A stretch of 45,584 nucleotides of DNA, taken from positions 1 through 45,584 of the forward strand of contig RGCC01000003.1 in assembly GCA_009919335.1 (NCBI GenBank). The letters are read 5' to 3'. The DNA is from Alphaproteobacteria bacterium. Its GTDB lineage: Bacteria > Pseudomonadota > Alphaproteobacteria > Puniceispirillales > Puniceispirillaceae. Made by a program: the position numbers and the translations under genes. The notes under the pieces were generated by a model. It was not told the origin of the DNA and did no database searches. It was given only the letters and a program-made list of their open reading frames with translations. The stretch's first letter is position 1, and every line of letters starts with the position of its first letter. Positions 1 to 8,258 of this stretch are shown here, one piece after another.

Positions 1-332
1 GGCATAAATTTTGCCATATCTTCATTGGGTGGGTTATCTTGCTCTTTGCCAATCCATTGGGCAAATTGAGCGGTCATCTGGCTGGCATCAGCAGGCGTGA
101 TCCCAGCAAAATTTTCAATTAACAGCCCCGCACCAGCCTCGCATAACGCACAGCCGCGGACTTTGATGCCGATCTGGCTGATTGCGCCATTATCCAGCGT
201 GAAAGAAACATCAACACGGTCACCGCAGGTAGGGTTGTCACGGCTGGCCTGAAACGGTGCTGTGGGGTCTAGCTCACGCGTTCGCGATAGTTTAGCAAAT
301 TCCAGAATCTGTTTCTGATAAAGCGCGTCCAA
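1..332 (-). CDS. IscU/NifU-like iron-sulfur cluster scaffold protein (3' part cut by window)
   Basis: About 110 residues can be read on the minus strand from a TTG at 332 to the window edge, and the C-terminus lies outside. The reading shows an N-terminal LYQKQILEFAK helix, a CGDRVDV motif (the cluster-binding Cys-Gly-Asp of the NifU N-terminal/IscU fold) near residue 38, and a second cysteine pair in GCALCEAG near residue 63. These are the usual cluster ligands of the scaffold that holds a nascent Fe-S cluster before transfer to apoproteins. The start is uncertain: the frame stays open upstream, but no ATG or GTG with a Shine-Dalgarno sequence is visible, and the TTG leaves about 30 bases after the upstream 45-residue gene. 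Family assignment is firm. Which cysteine desulfurase it serves cannot be seen. Confidence 0.75.
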   Translation of the reverse strand, partial: MDALYQKQILEFAKLSRTRELDPTAPFQASRDNPTCGDRVDVSFTLDNGAISQIGIKVRGCALCEAGAGLLIENFAGITPADASQMTAQFAQWIGKEQDNPPNEDMAKFM

Positions 333-361
333 AAATCTGGTTCCCGCGTGAGCTGTTAAAA

Positions 362-499
362 TTATCCGGCTTTGGTGATTAACAAAAACACCGAAACTGC
401 TGCTGAAACATAAGTGGCGACAATGAGCCAGTGCATTGACATATAGACGTTTTCTTCAGGCACGTGGGCTGGGCGTGGTTTATTCGCTGATGAAGCCAT
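362..499 (-). CDS. Small single-pass membrane protein, 45 aa, function unknown
   Basis: An ATG-to-TAA frame on the minus strand encodes a 45-residue protein. Residues 1-20 are polar with several Pro and Ala (NKPRPAHVPEENVY), followed by one hydrophobic helix (about residues 23-41) and a short KAG tail. It lies about 30 bases upstream of the Fe-S scaffold gene on the same strand, so co-transcription is likely. The layout recalls small single-helix accessory subunits of respiratory complexes, but I do not recognise a family, and it does not match the aa3-type oxidase subunit IV pattern I know. A GGGG-containing stretch about 8 bases upstream of the ATG could serve as ribosome-binding site. Confidence 0.5.
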   Translation of the reverse strand: MASSANKPRPAHVPEENVYMSMHWLIVATYVSAAVSVFLLITKAG

Positions 500-749
500 T
501 GGTGGATCCCCCGACATTCTTAAAATCAATTTAGACCTGTTGTTGTCATAGCCCGAGGATAGGCCAAAAACAAGCCATTTGCGTTTGATTTCCAGAAAAA
601 TTGGCAGCGGTTTTTTAATAATTATTCATTTTGTTAAAAAAATGATTATTTTCAAGTTCGGGTGTTGAAGCCCAGAAAAAACCCCTCTAGGCTCTTCGCT
701 GGTTTACACAAAAAAAACGTATTCTCGAGAAAGTGATCCCCCAAATCTT
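500..749. other. Divergent intergenic region with an AT-rich imperfect inverted repeat
   Basis: This 250-base gap separates the minus-strand genes from the plus-strand antiporter operon, so both promoters should lie here. The stretch 617-652 is very AT-rich. Bases 621-632 pair with 639-650 at 10 of 12 positions around a 6-base loop. This could be an operator for a dimeric repressor or simply promoter melting sequence. I cannot assign a regulator. No RNA gene is apparent. Confidence 0.3.
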
Positions 750-1283
750 ATGCGTTTCCTGATCTTGTTCATAACTCTCTTGGCCGGTTGGCTGCTGATG
801 TCGGGCTATTATAACGGCCTGTTGATTGGGCTTGGCGTCGCGAGTTGCTTGCTTTGCGCCTGGCTTAGCCTACGCATTGGGGCAATTGACCGTGAGGGGC
901 TTCCAACCCATTTATTTTCCAAATTACCTGCCTATCTGGTGTGGCTAATCGGCGAAATCATTTCATCAAATATTGCCACCGCCAAAATCATCCTGCGCGG
1001 AACATCGGATCCAGAGTTATTTGAGGTGCCGGCCAATCAGAAGACCGCGGCAGGCCTCGCCAACTACGCTAATTCCATTACCCTTACACCCGGCACTGTA
1101 ACAGTTGACATTGACGAGGCTAAAACAGGGCCAAGCCGGTTTTTAGTGCATGCGCTTCATCCGCAATTTGGCGATGATGTGCGCAGTGGCGATATGGATC
1201 AGCGCAATTGCGCGCTTGAGGGCGATACAGCAAATATCGCACTTCAGCCTGCCAGAAACGCAGCTAGGAAACCTGCCAAATGA
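750..1283 (+). CDS. mnhE: Mrp/Mnh antiporter subunit E
   Basis: This is the first gene of the antiporter operon, 177 residues. Two hydrophobic segments at about 4-42 are followed by a third at about 60-80 and a cytoplasmic domain with the family-typical SITLTPGTVTVDID stretch near residue 110 and FLVHAL near residue 132. MnhE/MrpE is a small membrane subunit of the multi-subunit cation/proton antiporter. It is needed for assembly or activity rather than forming the ion path itself. The C-terminus carries a basic Ala/Lys/Arg tail that goes beyond the usual end of the family. It overlaps mnhF by 4 bases (ATGA), so translation is coupled. The ATG start fits the family N-terminus. Confidence 0.9.
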   Translation: MRFLILFITLLAGWLLMSGYYNGLLIGLGVASCLLCAWLSLRIGAIDREGLPTHLFSKLPAYLVWLIGEIISSNIATAKIILRGTSDPELFEVPANQKTAAGLANYANSITLTPGTVTVDIDEAKTGPSRFLVHALHPQFGDDVRSGDMDQRNCALEGDTANIALQPARNAARKPAK

Positions 1284-1558
1284 TGATGATTGTTGCGATG
1301 ATCGCCTGTGCGGTGTGTTTGGTGATGGCGCTCGTGCGGACTGCATTAGGGCCAACAGCTTTTGACCGTGTGCTTGCCGTGAATGCGATTGGCACGCTGA
1401 TTATTCTTGGCATCTCACTGCATGGGTTTGTGATGGGACGCCCAGAATTTGTCGATATCGCGCTGCTTTACGCGATTTTGAATTTTATTGGCACCTTTGC
1501 GGTTTTAAAGATTTTCAGCACAGGCTCGCTTGGTGATAATTCCGCGGGGTCGAAATGA
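1280..1558 (+). CDS. mnhF: Mrp/Mnh antiporter subunit F
   Basis: A protein of 92 residues with three transmembrane helices, the expected size for MnhF/MrpF. The segment with RTALGPTAFDRVLAVNAIGT around residues 20-40 is the family signature (a G-P-T-x-x-D-R-V core). It is a small membrane subunit of the antiporter complex in the inner membrane. It overlaps mnhE and mnhG by 4 bases each (ATGA junctions), which implies stoichiometric, coupled translation. Confidence 0.92.
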   Translation: MMMIVAMIACAVCLVMALVRTALGPTAFDRVLAVNAIGTLIILGISLHGFVMGRPEFVDIALLYAILNFIGTFAVLKIFSTGSLGDNSAGSK

Positions 1559-1989
1559 TGGATATGCTCATCACCATCCTGTCCGGCCTATCAATTGCCA
1601 TTGGCGTGATTGCGTTATTGATTGGCAGCCTTGGCCTTATTCGCCTTCCAGATGTTTTTTGCCGAATCCATGCGGTAGGGATGATTGATACTGCCGGGGC
1701 CAGCTTTATTATTCTGGGTATGGTAATCCATCAAGGCTATAGCCTTGTCAGTGTTAAATTGCTGCTTATTGGTGTTTTCCTATTTTTCACCAGCCCAATT
1801 GCAACGCATGCGGTCGCGCAGGTTGCGCATAAGATGGGGGTAAAACCTGTTGGACGAGACCTCATCAAAAAAGCACCGGCCGCGCCTGTAGTTAAAAATG
1901 GGCCAACGAAAAATGGTTCAGCGAAAAATGCTTCAGTCAAGAATACCGGCACCAAAGCGTCAGCGGCTAGCGCGAAAAGGAAATCATAA
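1555..1989 (+). CDS. mnhG: Mrp/Mnh antiporter subunit G with extended Lys/Ala tail
   Basis: Residues 1-95 form the three-helix MnhG/MrpG fold, with IGSLGLIRLPDVFCRIHA near residue 24-40 and FFTSPIATHAVAQVAH near 77-92, both family hallmarks. A tail of about 45 residues follows, made of Lys, Asn, Ala, Thr and Ser with repeated K-N-G/A-(P/S)-x-K units. The DNA of the tail consists of imperfect short repeats. The usual MnhG is about 100-120 residues, so the tail is an addition, probably cytoplasmic and disordered. The gene overlaps mnhF by 4 bases and ends on the A of the next start codon (TAATG). Confidence 0.9.
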   Translation: MMDMLITILSGLSIAIGVIALLIGSLGLIRLPDVFCRIHAVGMIDTAGASFIILGMVIHQGYSLVSVKLLLIGVFLFFTSPIATHAVAQVAHKMGVKPVGRDLIKKAPAAPVVKNGPTKNGSAKNASVKNTGTKASAASAKRKS

Positions 1990-2501
1990 TGGCCGGTTTA
2001 ATCATTAATATCTTTCTGCTAGCGCTGCTGGTCCTTATCGCAGTTATGGTGGTTCGCTCGGGCCGTCTTTACGCGGTTATTGTCATGTCAGGCGCCTATT
2101 CGCTGACGTCAGCGGCGATGTTTGTCAATCTGGACGCGGTTGATGTTGCGTTCACCGAGGCCGCGGTAGGCGCAGGTATTTCGACAGTGTTGTTCCTTGC
2201 CGCGATGGCTTATGTGCCAGCGGACGAAAAAAGTGGCAGCGCGCTTCATATCCCTAATGTTGTGACCACAGTTTTGGCTAGCTATCGCGGCTTTGACACG
2301 CTTGGCGAGACGATCGTTGTCTTTACTGCCGGTCTTGGTGTTTTGATGCTCTTGGCGGGATTCACCCGAACCGGGCGGATAAACCCCGTCCCGGCAAAAA
2401 CTGGGTCGGCGAAAACTGGGCCGGCGAAAAGAGTTGCGGCGAAAAAAGATAGCGGCAAGTCAAAATCATCATCGGCCACGCCGAAAGGGAGCAAGGTATG
2501 A
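1989..2501 (+). CDS. MrpA C-terminal-like antiporter subunit (DUF4040, MbhD/MbhE-like)
   Basis: A protein of 170 residues corresponding to the C-terminal part of MrpA, which many alphaproteobacteria encode as a separate gene. Residues 1-80 match the DUF4040/MbhD region, including DAVDVAFTEAAVGAGIST around residue 48-66. Residues about 95-125 match the MbhE-like segment with FDTLGETIVVFTAGLGVLMLL. A short basic tail built from K-T-G-(S/P)-A-K repeats ends the protein, echoing the tail of the preceding mnhG product. It is an inner-membrane subunit of the cation/proton antiporter. It overlaps mnhB by 4 bases. The ATG shares its A with the mnhG stop codon. Confidence 0.85.
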   Translation: MAGLIINIFLLALLVLIAVMVVRSGRLYAVIVMSGAYSLTSAAMFVNLDAVDVAFTEAAVGAGISTVLFLAAMAYVPADEKSGSALHIPNVVTTVLASYRGFDTLGETIVVFTAGLGVLMLLAGFTRTGRINPVPAKTGSAKTGPAKRVAAKKDSGKSKSSSATPKGSKV

Positions 2502-2926
2502 AACAAAATCCTGTTTTCCGAGTCGTTGCTAAAATTCTGTTTGCGCCCATCATCATGTTTGGACTTTACGTGCAGTTTCATGGCGATTTTGGCCCCGGCG
2601 GCGGGTTTCAGGCCGGGGTAATTATTGCCGCTGCATTTATTCTTCACGCGCTTGTTTTTGGGCTAGAGGCGGGACGTCAGGTTATTTCGGCCCGGGTCAA
2701 CCTGTGGATGATGGCGCTTGGCGTGACGATATACGGCGCGGTTGGTATCGTCTCGATGGCCAAAGGCGGGCTTTTTCTGGATTATACCGCGCTTACCGGA
2801 TCGGTCGCATCGGGCCAGCATATCGGCATTATCCTTGTCGAATTTGGCGTTGGTCTGACTGTAACAAGCGTCATGCTGGCATTGTTCCATGCGTTTGCAG
2901 GTTTTGTTGAGGATCGCGCAAAATGA
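2498..2926 (+). CDS. mnhB: Mrp/Mnh antiporter subunit B
   Basis: A protein of 142 residues with four predicted helices. The strongly conserved MnhB/MrpB signature GDFGPGGGFQAGVI lies at residues 28-41, just after YVQFHG. MnhB is one of the small hydrophobic subunits of the complex that exchanges monovalent cations for protons. Length is typical. The start ATG overlaps the previous stop, and the stop overlaps mnhC (ATGA). It is tightly embedded in the operon, and co-translation is expected. Confidence 0.93.
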   Translation: MKQNPVFRVVAKILFAPIIMFGLYVQFHGDFGPGGGFQAGVIIAAAFILHALVFGLEAGRQVISARVNLWMMALGVTIYGAVGIVSMAKGGLFLDYTALTGSVASGQHIGIILVEFGVGLTVTSVMLALFHAFAGFVEDRAK

Positions 2927-3327
2927 TTGAGCAATTAGCAGGAAGCTGGAACCATATTATCGTCGTCATTTTGATGATGATTGGTTTGTTTTTGGTGATC
3001 GCCCGCACAAACTTAATCAAAAAGCTGGTCGGGCTGTCGATCTTCCAGACTTCGGTTTTTATTTTCTACATATCTCTTGGCAAGGTGGCGGGTGGCACGG
3101 CGCCAATTCTTGATGGTAATCCTGACACATTATATTCAAATCCATTGCCGCATGTTTTGATTCTGACCGCGATTGTGGTTGGGGTTGCAACGACCGCGCT
3201 GGGTCTTGCTTTGATCCTTCGTATCAACGAAGCCTTTGGCACTATTGAAGAAGATGAAATCATCGAAGCCAAGGCACGTGAATCTTTGCCACGGCCAAAA
3301 CGTCCAACAGGTGAGGCAGCAGAATAA
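2923..3327 (+). CDS. mnhC: Mrp/Mnh antiporter subunit C (NuoK-like)
   Basis: A protein of 134 residues homologous to complex I subunit NuoK. Three transmembrane helices are visible, with NLIKKLVGLSIFQTSV near residue 30 and the family signature ALTAIVVGVATTALGLAL-type segment near residue 82-100 (read here as LILTAIVVGVATTALGLALI). The sequence NPLPHVLILTAIVVG is characteristic of MnhC/MrpC. It forms part of the membrane arm of the antiporter. Its last base is shared with the start of mnhD (TAATG). Confidence 0.93.
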   Translation: MIEQLAGSWNHIIVVILMMIGLFLVIARTNLIKKLVGLSIFQTSVFIFYISLGKVAGGTAPILDGNPDTLYSNPLPHVLILTAIVVGVATTALGLALILRINEAFGTIEEDEIIEAKARESLPRPKRPTGEAAE

Positions 3328-4823
3328 TGGGGGCCGCTATTATTACGAATTTACCCGCATTGCTTGTTGTGGTGCCGTTGTTACTAGCACCGGTTAGCGC
3401 GCTTTTACCATCGGCTCATCTTGCTTGGATGTTAACGCTGATCGGGGCGGGCAGTTCTTTCATTGCGGCCTTGATGCTGCAGTCGATCACCGAGACCGGT
3501 GTGCGTATCAGTTATCACCTCGGTAATTGGGAGCCACCATGGGGCATTGAATTTGTTGTAGATTCTGCAACTAGCTTGACCCTTGTGGTGATGACCGGCC
3601 TTGGATTTCTTGCCACGTTGGCAGCGCGCCGGCTTGTCGCAAGCGAAATTAACGATAAAGACAGTGGAAAATTCTATGCCGCATGGATGCTGGTAAGCGG
3701 CGGTCTTTTTGGCCTCGTCCTGACGGCTGATGCCTTTAATTTGTTTGTTTTCCTTGAAATATCAGCGCTATCGTCAGTAATTTTGATCGGCATGGGGGCT
3801 GGCACTGATCGGCGTGCGCTTGTTGCTGGCTATCATTATCTGGTGATCGGTGCGGTTGGTGCCACCTTTTATGTGATCGGCGTTGGCTTTATATATGCGA
3901 TGACCGGTACGCTGAATATGGGTGACATGGCCGCCCGTATTCCCGAAGCCGGCGGCAATGCGGTGCTATATGTCGGTTTTGGTTTCATGGTTGCCGGCAT
4001 GTTGGTGAAAGCGGCAATTTTCCCGGTCCATATCTGGTTACCCGCCGCCTATAGCTACGCCCCGTCAGCGGTGTCAACTCTGCTTGCAGCGATCGCCACC
4101 AAGGCCGCACTTTATGTATTGGCGCGAATCCTATTCACAATTTTTGGCGGCGTCCCCGAGATTGTTGATATTGCGGTGACGAACGTAATTGTTCCATTGG
4201 CGATTGGCGGCATCTTTGTCGGCACGATCATGGCGATTTACGAGGCCGATATTAAAAAGATGTTTGCGCATTCATCGGTGGCACAAATCGGCTATATCGC
4301 GCTTGGTCTTGGGCTAGCAACGCCAGCCGGGATCAGCGCCGGTTTTATCCATATCGGTAATCACGCGCTGATCAAAGGCGGTATTTTTATGGCGATTGGC
4401 GGATTTGTTGCGGCGCTTGGTGCACGGGCCAGTCTGGACAATATAACCGGCATTGGCCGCCGGATGCCGTTGACCGCAACCGCGTTTCTGATTTGTGGGC
4501 TTAGCCTTGCCGGACTGCCACTAACCGCTGGCTTTATCTCAAAGCTCTATCTGGTACGGGCAATTCTTGAGACCGAATCATACCTCATTCTGGCACTTGT
4601 GCTGATCAGCAGCGCCCTGTCAGTCGTCTATCTTTGGAAGATCATGGAGGTCATGTGGATGCAGCCCGCACCAGTACGATCACCAAAACTAGTGGAAAAT
4701 CCGGCGATTTACCTGCCGCTTTGGATTGTTGCTTTTGGCAATATATGGTTTGGCATTGATGCAAGCTGGCTGGTTGCTGCGGCGCGCTTCGCTTCGACAG
4801 CCTTGTTAGGAGGCGGGGCATGA
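3327..4823 (+). CDS. mnhD: Mrp/Mnh antiporter subunit D (first NuoL/M/N-like subunit)
   Basis: A protein of 498 residues with about 14 hydrophobic helices, the proton-conducting antiporter fold shared with NuoL, NuoM and NuoN. Key family features include NLFVFLEISALSSVIL near residue 133 (Glu of the conserved transmembrane helix), KAAIFPVHIWLPAAYSYAPSAVSTLLAA around 228-253 (conserved Lys and the PxHxWLPxAxxxAPxxVS motif), and KKMFAHSSVAQIGYI around 308-322. All Arg codons that I checked are CGN type, unlike the third antiporter subunit downstream. It begins on the last base of the mnhC stop and overlaps the next gene by 4 bases. Confidence 0.93.
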   Translation: MGAAIITNLPALLVVVPLLLAPVSALLPSAHLAWMLTLIGAGSSFIAALMLQSITETGVRISYHLGNWEPPWGIEFVVDSATSLTLVVMTGLGFLATLAARRLVASEINDKDSGKFYAAWMLVSGGLFGLVLTADAFNLFVFLEISALSSVILIGMGAGTDRRALVAGYHYLVIGAVGATFYVIGVGFIYAMTGTLNMGDMAARIPEAGGNAVLYVGFGFMVAGMLVKAAIFPVHIWLPAAYSYAPSAVSTLLAAIATKAALYVLARILFTIFGGVPEIVDIAVTNVIVPLAIGGIFVGTIMAIYEADIKKMFAHSSVAQIGYIALGLGLATPAGISAGFIHIGNHALIKGGIFMAIGGFVAALGARASLDNITGIGRRMPLTATAFLICGLSLAGLPLTAGFISKLYLVRAILETESYLILALVLISSALSVVYLWKIMEVMWMQPAPVRSPKLVENPAIYLPLWIVAFGNIWFGIDASWLVAAARFASTALLGGGA

Positions 4824-6280
4824 TGTCACTTCAAACTGCAATGCTGGTTGGATTGTTGGCGCCTCTTGTCGTCGCGCTATTGACCCCATTTTTGGCGGTT
4901 CGCCACGTCTGGCGCGATGCTGCTGGCCCGATTGGCGGTGTAATCACCTTTATCGCCGCCCTTGAAGTTGCGATGGCGGTTCTTGACGGTCAAACGCCGC
5001 GCCTGTTTGTTGCCCAAATTGCCGAAGGTCTGGCGATCGAATTCGCGGTGACGCCGCTTGGGGCTATTTTTGGTCTTGTTGCCTCCGGCCTCTGGATCCT
5101 TGCCGCGCTCTATACGGTTGGCTATATGCGTGGCAATCACGAAAAATATCAGACGCGTTTTGCCGCCTTTTATGCCGTTGCTGTTCACGCCGCGATGGCT
5201 GTTGCGTGGTCGGGCAATCTTCTGGTGCTGTTTATCTTCTATGAAATTCTAACCTTTTCGACCTATCCGCTTGTAACACATAAAGAAAGTGCCGTTGCCC
5301 GTAACGCGGGGCGGCTCTATATGAGCATCCTTGTCGGGACATCTGTGGTGCTGTTACTGCCCGCAGTTGTGTGGGTCTGGTTCAGCACAGGAACCCTAGA
5401 TTTCAGGCCCGGCGGCTATCTTGCAGGGCAAATTGATCCGGCGATGGCACCGATATTGTTAGGACTTTTTGCCTTTGGCGTTGGCAAGGCTGCGTTGATG
5501 CCGATCCACCGCTGGTTACCAGCCGCGATGGTGGCACCGACGCCGGTGTCGGCTTTGCTGCACGCGGTTGCCGTTGTTAAGGCCGGTGTCTTTACCATTC
5601 TGACCGTTGTTGTTTATGTGTTTGGCATTGATTTTCTGGCCGAAACTGGCGCGGCGGACTGGCTTGTTTGGCTTGCTGCTTTTACCATTCTGGCGTCGAG
5701 CATGGTGGCAATCACCAAGGATGATATCAAGGCCCGCTTGGCCTATTCAACGATCAGCCAGCTATCCTATATTATTTTGGGAGCGGCGATTGCATCCTCG
5801 CTGGCGGTGCAGGGTGCGGCCTTGCATATTGTCATGCACGCGGCAGGTAAGATTACCTTGTTTTTCTGCGCTGGTGCGATCTATGTGCAGGCCCATCTTA
5901 CAAAAATCTCTGAACTTGACGGGCAGGGGCGCGAGATGCCATGGGTGTTTGCCGCCTTTTTCATTGGCGCATTGTCTATTATCGGCATTCCACCACTTGG
6001 CGGCAGCTGGTCGAAATTCATGTTGATGGTTGGTGCGGTTGAAGCTGGCTACCTTGTAATCCTTGCGGTTTTGGGGCTGTCGTCGCTGTTGAACATATAT
6101 TACCTTCTAGAGCCCTTATCGCGGGCATTTTTTCGAGAAAAAACAAAAAATGTCGAGGTGAAATTTCATCCCCTCGTGGTGATACCACCGGTTCTCACCG
6201 CATTAATCTCAATCGGTTTGTTTTTCTATGACGAAATATTTTTAGACCTCGCGATACTTGCGAGCAGAGGGCAGCAATGA
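4820..6280 (+). CDS. Second NuoL/MnhD-like proton antiporter subunit
   Basis: A protein of 486 residues in the antiporter-like family. Helix motifs include LLVLFIFYEILTFSTYPLV near residue 134 (conserved Glu), KAALMPIHRWLPAAMVAPTPVSALLHA around 222-248 and KARLAYSTISQLSYIILG around 305-322. It is encoded in coupled fashion between mnhD and the 81-residue gene, with 4-base overlaps at both ends. It probably replaces or supplements the N-terminal part of MrpA, since no full-length MrpA is encoded here. From about position 6110 (the last 55 codons) AT content rises and an AGA arginine codon appears, marking the left edge of the atypical segment discussed in the findings. Confidence 0.88.
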   Translation: MMSLQTAMLVGLLAPLVVALLTPFLAVRHVWRDAAGPIGGVITFIAALEVAMAVLDGQTPRLFVAQIAEGLAIEFAVTPLGAIFGLVASGLWILAALYTVGYMRGNHEKYQTRFAAFYAVAVHAAMAVAWSGNLLVLFIFYEILTFSTYPLVTHKESAVARNAGRLYMSILVGTSVVLLLPAVVWVWFSTGTLDFRPGGYLAGQIDPAMAPILLGLFAFGVGKAALMPIHRWLPAAMVAPTPVSALLHAVAVVKAGVFTILTVVVYVFGIDFLAETGAADWLVWLAAFTILASSMVAITKDDIKARLAYSTISQLSYIILGAAIASSLAVQGAALHIVMHAAGKITLFFCAGAIYVQAHLTKISELDGQGREMPWVFAAFFIGALSIIGIPPLGGSWSKFMLMVGAVEAGYLVILAVLGLSSLLNIYYLLEPLSRAFFREKTKNVEVKFHPLVVIPPVLTALISIGLFFYDEIFLDLAILASRGQQ

Positions 6281-6522
6281 AAAACGATATATCAACTAAT
6301 TTAAAAATCATGGGCGCGAGGTCAAAACTAGTTTTGATCATTTTATCTCTGATATTGCTAGTTCTGGAGTTCGTTTTTCATCGCCACGCTGAAGTCGAAA
6401 TAGAAGCACTGGTTTTTTTTCCTGCTCTATATGCGTTTGTTGTCTGTATCGCCATTGTTTTGGGTGGAATAGTTCTCAGAAAACTTATCATGCGTAAAGA
6501 GGATTACTACAACAATGGCTGA
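6277..6522 (+). CDS. Small two-helix membrane protein of the antiporter operon, 81 aa
   Basis: A protein of 81 residues with two hydrophobic helices (about 17-34 and 43-68) separated by a loop, ending in the charged sequence RKLIMRKEDYYNNG. Small proteins of this design, with a C-terminal R-K/R-E-D/x-Y-Y motif, are found between MnhD-like genes in alphaproteobacterial Mrp-type clusters. The role is unknown, and an assembly or accessory subunit is likely. The gene overlaps its neighbours by 4 and 8 bases. It lies wholly inside the segment of different codon usage. Confidence 0.8.
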   Translation: MKNDISTNLKIMGARSKLVLIILSLILLVLEFVFHRHAEVEIEALVFFPALYAFVVCIAIVLGGIVLRKLIMRKEDYYNNG

Positions 6523-8215
6523 CCTGTTTACAAACATCCCGCCCGGGTTAATCATGGTCGTTCTGGCCATGCCGATAGCCTTTGTGCCACACCATTACCG
6601 GCAATTTTGTCTACTTTCGGTTATAGCCATATCCGCTTTTTCTATGACAGCCGGCTCCGGTGTTCACTGGGAAGTTGAGGTTTCTGGATTCAATTTGATT
6701 TTAAACAGGGCAGATCACCTTACTCTGCCTTTCTCTATCGTGTTCCACATTGCAGCCGCACTGAACGTAATCTACGGATGGCACGAACCAAAACCTTTAG
6801 AACATTGCAGTGGCTTGGCTTATGCAGGCGCTGCCATCGCTGCGATCCATGCGGGGGACTTGTTCTCGCTCTTTATTTGGTGGGAATTGACTGCGGTTAC
6901 CTCTGTCTTTTTGATTCTGACAAGTGGTTCCCTCCAATCCAAACAGTCCGCAATGAGATATCTAATCATTCAAGTATTATCTGGGATGTTCCTTCTAAGC
7001 GGTGCCGCTTTACTCTTTCAAGATAATGGATCACTCGCGTTCGAAAGAATGAGCCTTGACTCGATTGGGGCTTGGTTAGTGTTTATAGCGTTTGGGATAA
7101 AGGCTGCCTTCCCACTGCTCAACGGTTGGCTACAAGACTCTTATCCAGAGTCGACCGTTATTGGAACCGTTGTGCTCTCTGCATTCACAACAAAGCTAGC
7201 TATCTATGCATTAGCAAGAGGGTTTCCTGGAACGGACATTCTCATAGTCATTGGCTGTATTATGACGATGTTCCCTGTATTTTTTGCGGTTATTGAAAAT
7301 GACATGCGGCGTGTTCTGTCTTTCAGTTTGAACAATCAGCTTGGGTTCATGGTTGTTGCGATTGGTGTTGGAACAGAGCTAGCAATCAATGGTGCGGTGG
7401 CACATGCCTTCGCGCACATTATTTACAAGGGCCTCCTTTTTATGAGTATGGGAGCGGTACTTTATAGAGTGGGAACGATAAAGGCATCTGAGCTTGGTGG
7501 ATTATATAAGATGATGCCGTTGACCTGCATCTTCTGCATCATTGGTGCTATGTCCATTTCAGCATTCCCACTTTTTAGTGGTTTTGCAGCAAAGTCTCTT
7601 ATCATGTCGTCACTCGGATACGAGGGCTTGACGTTCGCCTACTTGATTTTGTTGGCCGCTTCAGCAGGCGTTCTGCATCATTCTGGTATCAAAATTCCCT
7701 ATTTTGCGTTTTTTGGTCATGATGGTGGTCATCAAGTTAAAGAAGCGCCGCTTGGCATGCTTGTTGCGATGGGTATGGCTGGTGCTTTGTGTATTTTAAT
7801 TGGGGTTCTACCGTCGGTATTCTACTCCATTTTACCTTACAATATCGATTACAACCCTTATGATGCGGGGCATGTACTTGCGCAGTCACAATTGTTGATA
7901 TTTTCAATACTCGCATTCGCATTTTTAATGACGTTTAAGATATATCCGCCTGAGTTGAAATCTACTGTATTGAATTCTGATTGGTTTTACCGGCGGCTGG
8001 CACCGGCGGTTGGCCTGCCACTACTGCGCGGCATAATGCTGGTATGGGGCAGTTTCTTGTGTCAGATGCGCGGCTTTATCAACGCAATCTGGGATACGCT
8101 TGACCGGATCATGCACAGCCCCTTAACCGGCCCAACGGTAAGCGGCCGCGCGGTGTTGATACAGGCGGGGTTGCTGGCGTTACTGCTGTTGATTGGCTAT
8201 GTTGCCGCTGGCTAG
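6515..8215 (+). CDS. Third NuoL/MnhD-like proton antiporter subunit
   Basis: A protein of 566 residues and the last gene of the antiporter operon. It shows LFIWWELTAVTSVFLIL near residue 119 (helix with conserved Glu), KAAFPLLNGWLQDSYPESTVIGTVVLSAFTTK around 196-228 (the counterpart of the PxHxWLPxA helix but with divergent residues), and RRVLSFSLNNQLGFMVVAIG around 265-284. Through about residue 488 the gene uses AGA/AGG for most arginines (5 of 8 counted) and looks AT-richer. The last 78 codons abruptly return to the CGN style of the genome. This suggests a recombination boundary inside the gene, although the frame is intact and the protein looks functional. Confidence 0.87.
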   Translation: MADLFTNIPPGLIMVVLAMPIAFVPHHYRQFCLLSVIAISAFSMTAGSGVHWEVEVSGFNLILNRADHLTLPFSIVFHIAAALNVIYGWHEPKPLEHCSGLAYAGAAIAAIHAGDLFSLFIWWELTAVTSVFLILTSGSLQSKQSAMRYLIIQVLSGMFLLSGAALLFQDNGSLAFERMSLDSIGAWLVFIAFGIKAAFPLLNGWLQDSYPESTVIGTVVLSAFTTKLAIYALARGFPGTDILIVIGCIMTMFPVFFAVIENDMRRVLSFSLNNQLGFMVVAIGVGTELAINGAVAHAFAHIIYKGLLFMSMGAVLYRVGTIKASELGGLYKMMPLTCIFCIIGAMSISAFPLFSGFAAKSLIMSSLGYEGLTFAYLILLAASAGVLHHSGIKIPYFAFFGHDGGHQVKEAPLGMLVAMGMAGALCILIGVLPSVFYSILPYNIDYNPYDAGHVLAQSQLLIFSILAFAFLMTFKIYPPELKSTVLNSDWFYRRLAPAVGLPLLRGIMLVWGSFLCQMRGFINAIWDTLDRIMHSPLTGPTVSGRAVLIQAGLLALLLLIGYVAAG

Positions 8216-8258
8216 GCCGGGGTTTGATCAATCGGTTATGTGCTTGTGCCGTTCTGGG

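Noticed and set aside
617-652. Fur- or Irr-type iron box upstream of the Fe-S scaffold
   Set aside because: The AT-rich stretch has only a loose resemblance to an iron box, and AT-rich DNA gives such matches easily. Listed only as an inverted repeat.
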